This document shows positions 51,043-60,710 of a stretch of 64,000 nt of DNA, piece after piece (position 1 is the stretch's first letter; each line of letters opens with the position of its first letter). The notes beneath the pieces were generated by a model. That model saw only the letters and a list, made by a program, of their open reading frames with translations, was not told the DNA's origin and searched no databases. The position numbers and the translations under genes were made by a program. The stretch comes from Pseudomonas peradeniyensis. GTDB lineage: Bacteria > Pseudomonadota > Gammaproteobacteria > Pseudomonadales > Pseudomonadaceae. The DNA lies in assembly GCF_014268935.2 (NCBI RefSeq), contig NZ_JABWRJ020000003.1:1045501-1109500 (forward strand). Direction: 5' to 3'.

Positions 51043-51756
51043 TTATCGGGCCAGGCCACGTTCCAGCCAGCGCTTGCTGGAGAAACTCACCAGCGCGTCG
51101 AGCGCCAGGGCCAGCAGCGCGGTGCACGCGGCACCCAGCAACAGCTGCGGCTGGTTGTTCAGGGCAATGCCTGGGAAGATCAGGCTGCCCAGGCTGTTGG
51201 CGCCGATCAGGAACGCCAGCGGTGCGGTACCGACGTTCAGCGCCAGGGCCACGCGCACCCCGCCGACGATGATCGGCACGGCATTGGGCAGTTCCACCTG
51301 CCACAGCTGCTGGCGCGGGGTCATGCCGATGCCGGTGGCGGCTTCCTTGAGCGAGGCGGGGACGTTTTTCAGGCCCTCGTAGGTATTGCGCACGATGGGC
51401 AGCAGGGAGGCGAGGAACAGCGCGAAGATCGCGGGACTGGCGCCAATGCCCAGGATACTCAGGGCGATGGCCAGGACGGCCAGGGGAGGGATGGTGTTGC
51501 CAACGTTGAAGAACTGCATGAAGCGTTCGGCCTTGTCGACCCGGTGCGGTCGACTCAGGGCAATGCCGGCGGGGATGCCCACGGCCAGCGCCGCCGCCAT
51601 CGAAGCCAGCACCAGGACCAGGTGCGCTTGCAGGTAGAACCCAAGATCGTCGCGGTAGCGGTCGATCGTGTCGATGCCGATCCAGTGGACCAGCAGGGCC
51701 AGGATGACGAGCACGGCGGCCCATCCCAACAGCCCTTTTCCGTAGCGTGCAGCCAC
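51043..51756 (-). CDS. OpuC-type ABC permease (first)
   Basis: 237 residues with about six membrane helices. The EAA loop is KEAATGIGMTPRQQLWQVELPNAVPIIVGGVR. It starts at a GTG preceded by AAAGGAG. It is the first gene of the four-gene osmoprotectant importer, transcribed leftward. The promoter should lie in the 390-bp region to its right. The order permease-binding protein-permease-ATPase is normal for OpuC-like loci of pseudomonads. Confidence 0.93.
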   Translation of the reverse strand: MAARYGKGLLGWAAVLVILALLVHWIGIDTIDRYRDDLGFYLQAHLVLVLASMAAALAVGIPAGIALSRPHRVDKAERFMQFFNVGNTIPPLAVLAIALSILGIGASPAIFALFLASLLPIVRNTYEGLKNVPASLKEAATGIGMTPRQQLWQVELPNAVPIIVGGVRVALALNVGTAPLAFLIGANSLGSLIFPGIALNNQPQLLLGAACTALLALALDALVSFSSKRWLERGLAR

Positions 51757-52146
51757 AGGCGGACTCCTTTTTTATAGTCGGCGATCACACCCCCGTGCGG
51801 CCGGCCATTCCTGGCGGCGGGCAGCGTGGTCGCGAGCAGCAGCCCGATGCGCGGCATCAGGCCATGAGCCGAACCCCGTCGGGCTCGTGAAGCAGGTGAA
51901 ACCAGCCCTGAACCGAAGCGGGTTGCAGGGGAGTGGACGTCTCCGTGGAGGGAAAGGTTCCCATCTGGGGCGGCATTTGGCCAGTGCTAATCACTGGCAT
52001 GTAGGAAGCTTCACGCGAAAATCAAGCGTGAATATTACGTTGAGACGTTGAAGTACCTGCTATCGAGGCATCTTGCAGATGTTCAGAATTTCTTCTCGAA
52101 TAATCTCGACATGCGCTTGAGGGAATATTCCCTTGGAGGTATTTTA
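51757..52146. other. Divergent region between the opuC-type operon and the second TA pair
   Basis: No gene recognised. Two short perfect inverted repeats are present: CCAGTG-CTAAT-CACTGG (51981-51997) and TTCACGC-GAAAATCAA-GCGTGAA (52010-52032). They may be operators, the second for the TA pair. A TTGGAGG ribosome-binding site at 52132-52138 decides the toxin start. Confidence 0.45.
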
Positions 52147-52494
52147 ATGGGGTGGTCTATTGGAATGTGCCGGGAGTTCAATGCCGAGCTACAGGTGTTG
52201 ACCGAGGTGGTACAGGATGAATTGCTGGCGCAGCTTCATCTGCTCAAGCATTTTGGCCCCGCATTGGGGCGTCCGCATGTGGACACGCTGAAGGGCTCGA
52301 GGCATTCGAACATGAAAGAGTTGAGGTTCAACGCAGATGGCGGTGTATGGCGAGTCGCATTCGCTTTCGATCGTTCGCGCTCTGCGTTGTTGCTCGTTGC
52401 GGGGGACAAGGCTGGTATCAATGAGCGTAGATTTTATGGAAGCCTGATTACCCGTGCCGATGAACGGTTTGATCGACATTTGTCCAGAGGTTGA
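52147..52494 (+). CDS. HigB-like toxin (RelE superfamily, Gp49-type)
   Basis: 115 residues. MGWSIGMCREFNAELQVLTE, then VDTLKGSRHSNMKELRFNADGGVWRVAFAFD and ALLLVAGDKAGI, the full pattern of the Gp49/HigB toxin family (PF05973-type). I choose the ATG at 52147 because of the GGAGG site 9 bp before it. The longer frame from 52048 lacks one and adds unrelated residues. The antitoxin gene follows 3 bp later. Likely a ribosome-dependent RNase. Confidence 0.9.
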   Translation: MGWSIGMCREFNAELQVLTEVVQDELLAQLHLLKHFGPALGRPHVDTLKGSRHSNMKELRFNADGGVWRVAFAFDRSRSALLLVAGDKAGINERRFYGSLITRADERFDRHLSRG

Positions 52495-52497
52495 GAA

Positions 52498-52827
52498 ATG
52501 TACAAGACGCTTGAAGACGTGATGAACGAGCTGACGCCTGAGCGCAGGGCAAGAATCGAGGAGCGTGGTCGCGAACTGGTTCGTGAGGAAATGACGCTTC
52601 AGGCCTTGCGTAAACAACTCGAAATCACCCAAGAAAGCATGGCCGAGCGCCTCGACGTTCGTCAGGGCAATGTTTCCAGGTTCGAGAACCGTAGCGATAT
52701 GTTGATCTCTACGTTGCGTGACTATTTGGAAGCCATGGGGGGAAGACTGGAGCTGGTCGTTCATCTGCCTGGCCGAGCTCCTATAACCATCGAGGGGCTA
52801 GCCGGCGATTCGCTTGTCGATGGTTAA
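52498..52827 (+). CDS. XRE-family antitoxin (HigA-like)
   Basis: 109 residues. The helix-turn-helix LRKQLEITQESMAERLDVRQGNVSRFEN lies at about residues 38-65. A C-terminal part (LEAMGGRLELVVHLPGR) typical of antitoxins partnering Gp49-type toxins follows. The N-terminal half, ELTPERRARIEERGRELVREEM, is helical. It is translationally linked to the toxin gene 3 bp upstream. The inverted repeat at 52010-52032 could be its operator. It is a second, different HigBA-like pair from the one at 2545-3134. Confidence 0.9.
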   Translation: MYKTLEDVMNELTPERRARIEERGRELVREEMTLQALRKQLEITQESMAERLDVRQGNVSRFENRSDMLISTLRDYLEAMGGRLELVVHLPGRAPITIEGLAGDSLVDG

Positions 52828-52871
52828 CCAATGCGGCAGGGGCGAATTGGGTCGAACCGTTGGGGCTTGTT

Positions 52872-52900
52872 TTGGCCTGACGCCCGACTTCAGGTATGAT
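52872..52900 (+). promoter_or_regulatory. Promoter of prfC
   Basis: TTGGCC - 17 bp - TATGAT ends 37 bp before the prfC ATG, a good sigma-70 match (4/6 and 5/6). Confidence 0.65.
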
Positions 52901-52937
52901 ATCGCCCCTTTTTGAATCCCCAGTCAGGCGATTTCCC

Positions 52938-54521
<1,584 letters not shown>

Positions 54522-54545
54522 TTCTTAAGGCCCGAGCCTGACTCT

Positions 54546-54632
54546 GTGGGAGCGGGCTTGCCCCGCGATAGCGCCAATCCAGGCAGAGGTAATGCCTGAT
54601 CGGACGCTATCGCGGGGCAAGCCCGCTCCCGC
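54546..54632. repeat. REP pair with 28-bp arms
   Basis: GTGGGAGCGGGCTTGCCCCG begins the left arm (54546-54573). The inverted right arm is 54605-54632, with one mismatch. It lies between the convergent prfC and the PotF-like gene. Confidence 0.92.
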
Positions 54633-54640
54633 GAATGTTT

Positions 54641-55720
54641 CTAGTTCCCCGCTTTTATGCTGGTCCAGATCCGCGTCCTGATCCGGTCGATCTTCGCCGG
54701 CATTGCCTCCAGGGCATACAACTTGCCCATCACATCCGCGCTCGGATAGATCATCGTGTTGCCCTTCATCGCCGGGTCCACCAGCCCGTCAGCCTGCTGG
54801 TTGCCATTGGCGTATTGCACGAAGTTGCTGATGTTCGCCATCACTTCCGGCTGCAACAGATAGTTCATGTAGGCGTACCCGGCCTTCTCGTTGGGCGCAT
54901 CGGCCGGCATGGCGACCATGTCGAACCACATCGGCGCGCCTTCCTTCGGAATCGAGTAGCCCACCTTCACCCCGTTCTTCGCCTCCTCGGCACGGTTCTT
55001 CGCCTGCAGCACGTCACCCGAGAAGCCCACCACCAGGCACACGTCGCCATTGGCCAGGTCGCTGGTGTACTTCGAGGAGTGGAAGTAGCTGATGTACGGT
55101 CGCACCTTCATCAGCAACGCCTTGGCCTTGTCGTAGTCCGCCGGGTTCTGGCTGTGGTGCGGCAGGCCCAGGTAGTGCAGGGCGATCGGCAGCAGCTCGG
55201 GGCCGTTGTCCAGCACCGCCACACCGCAGCTCTTGAGCTTGGAGAGGTATTCGGGCTTGAAGAACAGGTCCCACGAATCGATGGGCGCGTTGTCGCCGAG
55301 CACCGCCTTGACCTTGTCGATGTTGTAGCCGATGCCGGTGCTGCCCCACAGGTAGGGGAAACCGTACTGGTTGCCCGGGTCGTTCACCTCCAGCGCCTTG
55401 AGCAGCACCGGGTTGAGGTTCTTCCAGTTCGGCAGCTGCGACTTGTCCAGTTTCTTCAGGGCCTTGCCCTGGATCTGCCGGGCCATGAAGTGGTTGGAAG
55501 GGAACACCACGTCGTAGCCGGAGTTGCCAGTCATCAGCTTGCCGTCGAGGGTCTCGTTGCTGTCGAACACATCGTAGGTGGGCACGATGCCGGTGGCTTG
55601 CTGGAAGCTCTTCAGGGTGTCCGGGGCGATGTAGCTCGACCAGTTGTAGATCTTCACCGAGTCGGCGGCGCCGGCGACGCTTGCGGCCAGCATCAGGGGG
55701 GCGAGAAGGAGTGTGCGCAT
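54641..55720 (-). CDS. Polyamine ABC transporter substrate-binding protein (PotF-like)
   Basis: 359 residues. The signal peptide is cut near VAGAADS. The mature protein opens VKIYNWSSYIAPDTLKSF, the signature of PotD/PotF binding proteins, and has SGYDVVFPSNHFMARQ, YLWGSTGIGYNIDKV and YINYFHSSKY-like YISYFHSSKY. It binds putrescine, spermidine or a related amine in the periplasm. No permease or ATPase gene is adjacent, so it must use a transporter encoded elsewhere. It follows the cupin and oxidase genes on the same strand, a polyamine-use context. Confidence 0.9.
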   Translation of the reverse strand: MRTLLLAPLMLAASVAGAADSVKIYNWSSYIAPDTLKSFQQATGIVPTYDVFDSNETLDGKLMTGNSGYDVVFPSNHFMARQIQGKALKKLDKSQLPNWKNLNPVLLKALEVNDPGNQYGFPYLWGSTGIGYNIDKVKAVLGDNAPIDSWDLFFKPEYLSKLKSCGVAVLDNGPELLPIALHYLGLPHHSQNPADYDKAKALLMKVRPYISYFHSSKYTSDLANGDVCLVVGFSGDVLQAKNRAEEAKNGVKVGYSIPKEGAPMWFDMVAMPADAPNEKAGYAYMNYLLQPEVMANISNFVQYANGNQQADGLVDPAMKGNTMIYPSADVMGKLYALEAMPAKIDRIRTRIWTSIKAGN

Positions 55721-55772
55721 GTCGGGGTTACCTTGCTTTGTCTGTTGTTATCGAAGGCAGGCGATCAGCGGA

Positions 55773-56114
55773 TCAGAAAATCAGGACGTAGGTCTTGCGC
55801 ACGGTCTCCTGGATATCCCAGGTGCCGAGGCTGTTGGCCGGTAGCATCAGGGCGTCTCCGGCTTCTATGAGCAGCGGCTCGCCGCCGTCTGGGGTGAAGG
55901 TGCAGCGGCCCTTGATGAAGTGGCAGAACTCCTGTTGCACGATCTGCCGCCGCCAGCGCCCCGGGGTGCACTCCCAGATCCCGGTCTCGACGCCGTCATT
56001 GCGTTCGACGCAAGTGACCGAGGTGACCGCGACCGGCTCGCCGAGGGGCACGGCGACCGGGGTGGAGCTGTCCAGGATGGCGCTGTCGGTGTGCTTGAAC
56101 TGGGTGATGCTCAT
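55773..56114 (-). CDS. Small cupin protein (Cupin_3 type)
   Basis: 113 residues, a single cupin barrel. Recognisable parts are ETGIWECTPGRWRRQIVQQEFCHFIKGRCTF and EAGDALMLPANSLGTWDIQETVRKTYV, as in the EutQ-like/Cupin_3 group. It lies 33 bp after the oxidase gene and 52 bp before the PotF-like gene, all in the same direction. Such small cupins often accompany amine catabolic genes; the reaction is not known. Confidence 0.85.
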   Translation of the reverse strand: MSITQFKHTDSAILDSSTPVAVPLGEPVAVTSVTCVERNDGVETGIWECTPGRWRRQIVQQEFCHFIKGRCTFTPDGGEPLLIEAGDALMLPANSLGTWDIQETVRKTYVLIF

Positions 56115-56147
56115 GACCGGTGGATCCTGTGTGGTGATGAAGGGAAG

Positions 56148-57554
56148 TCAGTGCATGAAGCCTTCCATGAAGTCGGCCAACCCGCTGGCCAGGCGCCGCC
56201 GCCAGGGGGCGCTGGCCGGGTTGGCGAGGGTCCGGTCCTCGTGGACGAAACTCTGGATGATCGCGTTGTAGCCCAGCCAGCGGCAGGGCTCCGGTGGCCA
56301 GCTGGCCAGGCTCGACAAGGGACGGTTGTCGTGCACCCAGGGCTGGGCGGTGAGCGCGTTGTGCTGGCCAAGGATCAGTGCCGCCAGGGTGCGTCCGCCC
56401 AGGTTGGTGGCGCCGACGCCTTCGCCGCCGTAGCCGCCGGACAGGGCGATGCCGCGCTGGCGATCGCACAGCATGTGCGGGCGGAAGCGCCGGGCCATGC
56501 CCAGGTTGCCGCCCCACGAGTGGGTGATGCGCACGTGCTTGAGCTGCGGGAACAGTTCGCCGAACAGGTAGCGGCGCAGTTCGACTTCGTTGTCGGTGAG
56601 GGTGAAGTCCTCGCGCAGGCGACCGCCGAAGCGGTAGCCACCCCGGGCGCCGAACACCAGGCGGTTGTCGGCGCTGCGCTGGCCATAGGTGACCTGGCGG
56701 CTGTTTTCGCTGAAGGCCTGGCCCTGGCTCAGGCCGATCTGTTCCCAGGTCGACTCGGGCAGCGGTTCGGTGGCCACCAGCAGGCTCTGCACCGGCAACT
56801 GGTGCCGCCCGAGCGGTGGCAGGCTGGCGGCGTAGCCTTCGACGGCCGGCACCACCCAGTGGCTGCGGATGCGTGCCAGCGGGGTGCGCACTTCGCCGGT
56901 CTGCCAGTCGATGGCCGGGGTGTTCTCGTAGATCGGCACGCCCATGGCCTCGACCGTCCGCGCCAAACCTCGCACCAATCTGGCCGGTTGGATCGTGGCC
57001 ACATGCGGGCTGTAGAGGGCGCCGTAGGGGTTGCTCACCTTCAACTGGGCATCCAGCTGTTCGGGGCGCAGCCAGCGGTAGTCGTCCTCGTTCATGCCCT
57101 GGCGGTAGAGGTCATCGAGCCAGGCGCGCAGGCTGCGCTCCTGTTCCGGGTAGCGAGCGGCGCAGTACAGCACCCCGCCCTTGCGGTAGTCGCAGGCGAT
57201 GCCTTCGCGCAGCAGCACGTCTTGGACTTCGTCGGGGATGCCGTGCAGCAGGTCGATGCTTTCACGCCGCTGCTGCGGCGAGAGCGTGGCGAGCAGGCAA
57301 TCCTCGCCCAGCAGGTTGCCCATCAGCCAGCCGCCGTTGCGCCCGGAGGCGCCGAAGCCGGCGATGTTGGCCTCGATCACCGCGATGTTCAGCTGCGGCG
57401 CCTGGCGCTTGAGGTAATAGGCGGTCCACAGGCCGGTGTAGCCGGCGCCGATGATGCACACATCGAGGTCCAGGTCCTGGCGCAGGGCGGGGCGAGCGCA
57501 CAGGGGCTCGTCGAGCTGGTCCATCCACAGGCTGATCGTGCGCAGGGGTTGCAT
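56148..57554 (-). CDS. FAD-dependent amine oxidoreductase (PuuB / DadA superfamily)
   Basis: 468 residues. The N-terminal dinucleotide fold is LDVCIIGAGYTGLWTAYYLKRQ near residue 30, followed by NGGWLMGNLLGED and a C-terminal GGYGGEGVGATNLGGRTLAALI for FAD contact. PuuB-like enzymes oxidise gamma-glutamylputrescine or related amines. The neighbours (PotF-like protein, cupin, AraC regulator) and speC upstream in the window fit polyamine metabolism. I use the ATG at 57554, preceded by GGAG; a GTG five codons upstream is an alternative. Substrate is inferred. Confidence 0.88.
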   Translation of the reverse strand: MQPLRTISLWMDQLDEPLCARPALRQDLDLDVCIIGAGYTGLWTAYYLKRQAPQLNIAVIEANIAGFGASGRNGGWLMGNLLGEDCLLATLSPQQRRESIDLLHGIPDEVQDVLLREGIACDYRKGGVLYCAARYPEQERSLRAWLDDLYRQGMNEDDYRWLRPEQLDAQLKVSNPYGALYSPHVATIQPARLVRGLARTVEAMGVPIYENTPAIDWQTGEVRTPLARIRSHWVVPAVEGYAASLPPLGRHQLPVQSLLVATEPLPESTWEQIGLSQGQAFSENSRQVTYGQRSADNRLVFGARGGYRFGGRLREDFTLTDNEVELRRYLFGELFPQLKHVRITHSWGGNLGMARRFRPHMLCDRQRGIALSGGYGGEGVGATNLGGRTLAALILGQHNALTAQPWVHDNRPLSSLASWPPEPCRWLGYNAIIQSFVHEDRTLANPASAPWRRRLASGLADFMEGFMH

Positions 57555-57619
57555 CGGGTCGGGCTCCACATCCGGTCAAGGTCTGTGGACGATCCTAGTG
57601 AAGCGCCGGTGGGGCTGTC

Positions 57620-58429
57620 TTACGTGCGTGCACGCAGGGAAATTTGCTTGAGGTAGGCCTTGGGCGACAGGCCGGTGTGTTCGCGAAAGCATTTGTAGAA
57701 GGCCGACAGCGAGTTGAAGCCGGCGTTGAACGCCAGTTCGTCGATGGGCGCACGCACACTGCCGGCGCCGAGGCTGGCCATGAGGTGTTGCAGGCGTGCC
57801 TGGTTGACGTAGCGGTAGAAGCTCTGGCCGAGCACCTGGTTGAGCAGGTAGGAGATCTGGTTGCGGCTGTAGCCGCTTTCGTCGGCGACCTGCTGCAGGT
57901 CGAGTTCCGGGTCGAGATAGGGGCGTTGGGCCTGGAAGTAATGCTCCAGGTCCTGGGCCATGGTCGACAGCTGGCGCGGTGACAGGCCCAGGCGGCTGGT
58001 GGCCGGACGCGGGCCGCCCGGCAGCCTGGCGTTGCCGCCCTGGCGTACCAGGGTGGCGTATTCGTTGACCCGCCAGATCAGCCCGTCCCTGACCGTGATC
58101 GCTTCGCTGGACTGGAACGCCACCAGCCCGTCGCCACCCTGGACCGTGACCTGGTACTGGATGAACGCGGTGCAGCCGTCGACGCGGATGCGGTCGCTGT
58201 GAACGATGTCCTCGCCGGCTTCATGGGGCAGGCAGGCGCGCACGTAGTCACGCAGCTCGTCGAAGCCGAGCACGCGGTTCTGGAAGAAATCGTGGTACTG
58301 GATGTCCGGGTGGTAGAGCGCCATCACCCCGTCCAGGTCGCGATGCTTCCAGCACAGGTGGTAGCGCATGACGGTGTCGGCGGTGAGCGGGGTCTGCCCG
58401 GGGCCGTCGGGGAGGGGAGTGGCGGTCAT
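57620..58429 (-). CDS. AraC-family regulator with SnoaL-like sensor domain
   Basis: 269 residues. The N-terminal half looks SnoaL/NTF2-like (MRYHLCWKHRDLDGVMALYHPDIQYHDFFQ ... NEYATLVRQ) and may bind the small-molecule inducer. The C-terminal 100 residues are an AraC DNA-binding domain (LQQVADESGYSRNQISYLLN; LAFNAGFNSLSAFYKCFREHTGLSPKAYL). The ATG at 58429 fits the domain start; a GTG 60 bp upstream is possible. It lies 65 bp before the oxidase gene and probably controls it. The sensor-AraC fusion is not common but is known. Confidence 0.88.
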   Translation of the reverse strand: MTATPLPDGPGQTPLTADTVMRYHLCWKHRDLDGVMALYHPDIQYHDFFQNRVLGFDELRDYVRACLPHEAGEDIVHSDRIRVDGCTAFIQYQVTVQGGDGLVAFQSSEAITVRDGLIWRVNEYATLVRQGGNARLPGGPRPATSRLGLSPRQLSTMAQDLEHYFQAQRPYLDPELDLQQVADESGYSRNQISYLLNQVLGQSFYRYVNQARLQHLMASLGAGSVRAPIDELAFNAGFNSLSAFYKCFREHTGLSPKAYLKQISLRART

Positions 58430-58552
58430 GGGCTCGATAGTGCATTGCAGAAAACCCAGGCGCAAGGCCACGGATCCGGCATTTTGCACGGTTTTCCCGA
58501 GCAGTTACCGGCTAAGGGCTTGATTCATTTGAATGTAATTTTTTGATACAGC

Positions 58553-58568
58553 TGGCATGGGCGCTGCA
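58553..58568 (+). promoter_or_regulatory. Sigma-54 (-24/-12) promoter candidate
   Basis: TGGCATGGGCGCTGCA matches the RpoN consensus TGGCAC-G-N4-TTGCA at the invariant GG and GC with exact 10-bp spacing. It lies 36 bp before the 24-codon ORF. The upstream side is AT-rich, as IHF-dependent promoters often are. Activity would need an enhancer-binding protein, none of which is encoded here. Confidence 0.6.
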
Positions 58569-58603
58569 CCTCTTTTGATCAACACCGAACGAGGAGAACG
58601 GCC

Positions 58604-58678
58604 ATGCGCTCGATACTGCTGTGGATGATTGGGGTGCCGATTCCGGTGATCATCCTGATCTGGTTCTTCATGCATTGA
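58604..58678 (+). CDS. 24-residue single-helix membrane peptide
   Basis: MRSILLWMIGVPIPVIILIW plus four residues, almost entirely hydrophobic and predicted to be one membrane helix. A strong GAGGAGAA ribosome-binding site sits 7 bp before the ATG, and a sigma-54 promoter match lies just upstream. Small peptides of this kind (sequence start M-R-x-I-L-L-W-M-I-G-V-P) are known to me from Pseudomonas annotation, but without a function. It is divergent from the AraC-type gene and followed by a REP pair. Confidence 0.65.
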   Translation: MRSILLWMIGVPIPVIILIWFFMH

Positions 58679-58682
58679 AGCA

Positions 58683-58748
58683 ATCGCGGGGCAAGCCCGC
58701 TCCCACGAAAGCCGTATTGGCCTCGTGGGAGCGGGCTTGCCCCGCGAT
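58683..58748. repeat. REP pair with perfect 26-bp arms
   Basis: ATCGCGGGGCAAGCCCGCTC starts the left arm (58683-58708); the exact inverted arm is 58723-58748 with a 14-bp loop. It lies between the small peptide gene and dppF. Confidence 0.95.
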
Positions 58749-58763
58749 GAAGGTTACGTTGGT

Positions 58764-59732
58764 CTAGAGGAACTGCTCGGCATAGTGGCAAGCCACCTGC
58801 CGCGTACTCACCTGCCGCAACGCCGGTACTTCCTTGGCGCAACGCTCGGTGGCATGCGGGCAGCGTTTGTGGAACGCGCAACCATCCGGCGGATTCAACG
58901 GGTTGGGCAGCTCACCGGCAATACGGATCTTCGGCTTCAGCGGATCCGGATGGATCGCCGGAGTCGCCGACAACAGCGCCTGGGTGTACGGGTGCAGCGG
59001 CTTCTCGTAGATATCTTCCTTAGGCCCCATTTCCGCCGGTCGCCCCAGGTACATCACCAGCACCTGGTCGGCCACATGGCGCACCACCGCCAGGTTGTGG
59101 GAGATGAACACGTAGGCGGTGTTGAACTCCTTCTGCAGGTCCATGAACAGGTTCAGCACCTGGGCCTGGATCGACACGTCGAGGGCGGAGGTGGGTTCGT
59201 CCGCCACAAGCACCTTGGGTTGCAGCATCATCGCCCGGGCCAGGGCGATACGCTGGCGCTGGCCGCCGGAGAACATGTGCGGGTAGCGCTGATAGTGCTC
59301 GGGGCGCAGACCCACCTGCTCCATCATCTTCTGCACTTTCTCGCGGCGCTCGGTCTTGCTCAGCGAGGTGTTGATCAGCAGCGGCTCGGCGAGCTGGTCG
59401 CCGATCTTCTGCCGTGGGTTGAGCGAGGCGTAGGGGCTCTGGAACACCATCTGCACGTCGCGGCGCAGTTGCTTGCGCTGGTCCTTGCTGGCGCCCTTGA
59501 CCTCATGGCCGGCGATCTGCAGCGAGCCGGAGGAGGGTTCCTCGATCAGGGTCAGGGCACGGGCCAAAGTCGATTTGCCACAGCCGGACTCACCGACCAC
59601 GGCCAGGGTCTTGCCGGCCTCCAGTTCGAACGACACGCCGTTGAGCGCGCGGACCAGCGCATGGCCCTTGAACATGCCGCGAGAGACTTCGTAGTGGCGG
59701 GTCAGCTCACGAGCGGAAAGAACGACGGCCAT
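58764..59732 (-). CDS. dppF: Di/oligopeptide ABC transporter ATPase DppF
   Basis: 322 residues. Walker A VVGESGCGKSTLAR near residue 49, signature FSGGQRQRIALARA, Walker B VLVADEPTSALD. A C-terminal oligopeptide-type zinc-finger-like region (GCAFHKRCPHATERC) is present. I use the ATG at 59732 (MAVVLSARELTRHYEV), which overlaps the dppD stop by 4 bp. It is the last gene of the leftward dppABCDF operon. Confidence 0.95.
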   Translation of the reverse strand: MAVVLSARELTRHYEVSRGMFKGHALVRALNGVSFELEAGKTLAVVGESGCGKSTLARALTLIEEPSSGSLQIAGHEVKGASKDQRKQLRRDVQMVFQSPYASLNPRQKIGDQLAEPLLINTSLSKTERREKVQKMMEQVGLRPEHYQRYPHMFSGGQRQRIALARAMMLQPKVLVADEPTSALDVSIQAQVLNLFMDLQKEFNTAYVFISHNLAVVRHVADQVLVMYLGRPAEMGPKEDIYEKPLHPYTQALLSATPAIHPDPLKPKIRIAGELPNPLNPPDGCAFHKRCPHATERCAKEVPALRQVSTRQVACHYAEQFL

Positions 59733-60700
59733 CACGCCACCTCCTGGTTCAGCGGATAGAAGCAACGCACCAGGCTGTGGGCCTGGGGATCGAGGGCCGG
59801 ACGCTGCCGGCGGCAGTTTTCCTGGACATAGGGGCAGCGCGGCGACAGCAGGCAGCCCTGCGGACGGTCATAGCGGCCAGGAACGATGCCGGGCAGGGTG
59901 GCCAGGCGCTCGGCGCCAATGCTGTGCTCGGGGATGGCCGCCAGCAGCGCTTCGCTGTACGGGTGGGCGGGGATGTCGAACAGCTCCGGCACCTGGCCGA
60001 CTTCGACGGCCTGGCCCGCGTACATCACGCATACGCGCTTGGCGGTCTCGGCGACCACGGCCAGGTCGTGGGTGATGAGAATGAGCGCCATGTTGCGCTC
60101 CTTCTGCAGGTTGACCAGCAGCTCCATGATCTGCGCCTGGATGGTCACATCCAGGGCCGTGGTCGGTTCGTCGGCGATCAGCAGCTTCGGTTCGCCGGCG
60201 ATGGCCATGGCGATCGCCACGCGCTGGCTCATACCGCCGGACAGCTGGTGCGGGTAGGCGTCCAGGCGGCTTTCGGCGGCCGGGATCTCGACCTTCTTCA
60301 GCAGTTCCAGGGCACGCTGGCGCGCGGCCTTGCCTTTCAGACCGAGGTGCTGGCGCAGCACTTCCTCGATCTGGTAACCAACGGTGTAGCTGGGGTTGAG
60401 CGCGGTCATCGGGTCCTGGAAGACCATGGCGATGTCCTTGCCCACCACCTTGCGGCGCTGGCGGCCGCTGAGCTTGAGCATGTCGATGCCGTCGAAGTTG
60501 AGCACGTCGGCGGTGATGCGCCCGGGGGCGTCGATCAGGCCCATCAGGGCCATCATGGTGACGGACTTGCCGGAGCCGGACTCGCCGACGATGGCGAGGA
60601 TCTCGCCGGCGTCCACGCTCAGCTCGAGGCCGTCCACCACGGGCACGGCATTGGCGTCGCCGAAGCGCACGTTCAGGTTGTTGATCTGCAACAGTGACAT
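59732..60700 (-). CDS. dppD: Di/oligopeptide ABC transporter ATPase DppD
   Basis: 322 residues. Walker A VGESGSGKSVTMMALMG near residue 41, signature LSGGMSQRVAIAMA, Walker B LLIADEPTTALDVTIQ. The C-terminal GCLLSPRCPYVQENC is the oligopeptide-transporter cysteine motif that binds an Fe-S cluster in some relatives. The ATG at 60700 has a GAGGAGAA site. It heterodimerises with DppF. Confidence 0.95.
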   Translation of the reverse strand: MSLLQINNLNVRFGDANAVPVVDGLELSVDAGEILAIVGESGSGKSVTMMALMGLIDAPGRITADVLNFDGIDMLKLSGRQRRKVVGKDIAMVFQDPMTALNPSYTVGYQIEEVLRQHLGLKGKAARQRALELLKKVEIPAAESRLDAYPHQLSGGMSQRVAIAMAIAGEPKLLIADEPTTALDVTIQAQIMELLVNLQKERNMALILITHDLAVVAETAKRVCVMYAGQAVEVGQVPELFDIPAHPYSEALLAAIPEHSIGAERLATLPGIVPGRYDRPQGCLLSPRCPYVQENCRRQRPALDPQAHSLVRCFYPLNQEVA

Positions 60701-60710
60701 GGCGTTCTCC

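Noticed and set aside
51757..52146. Riboswitch upstream of the osmoprotectant operon
   Set aside because: The G+C-rich stretch has possible hairpins, but I could not match it to any known riboswitch consensus.
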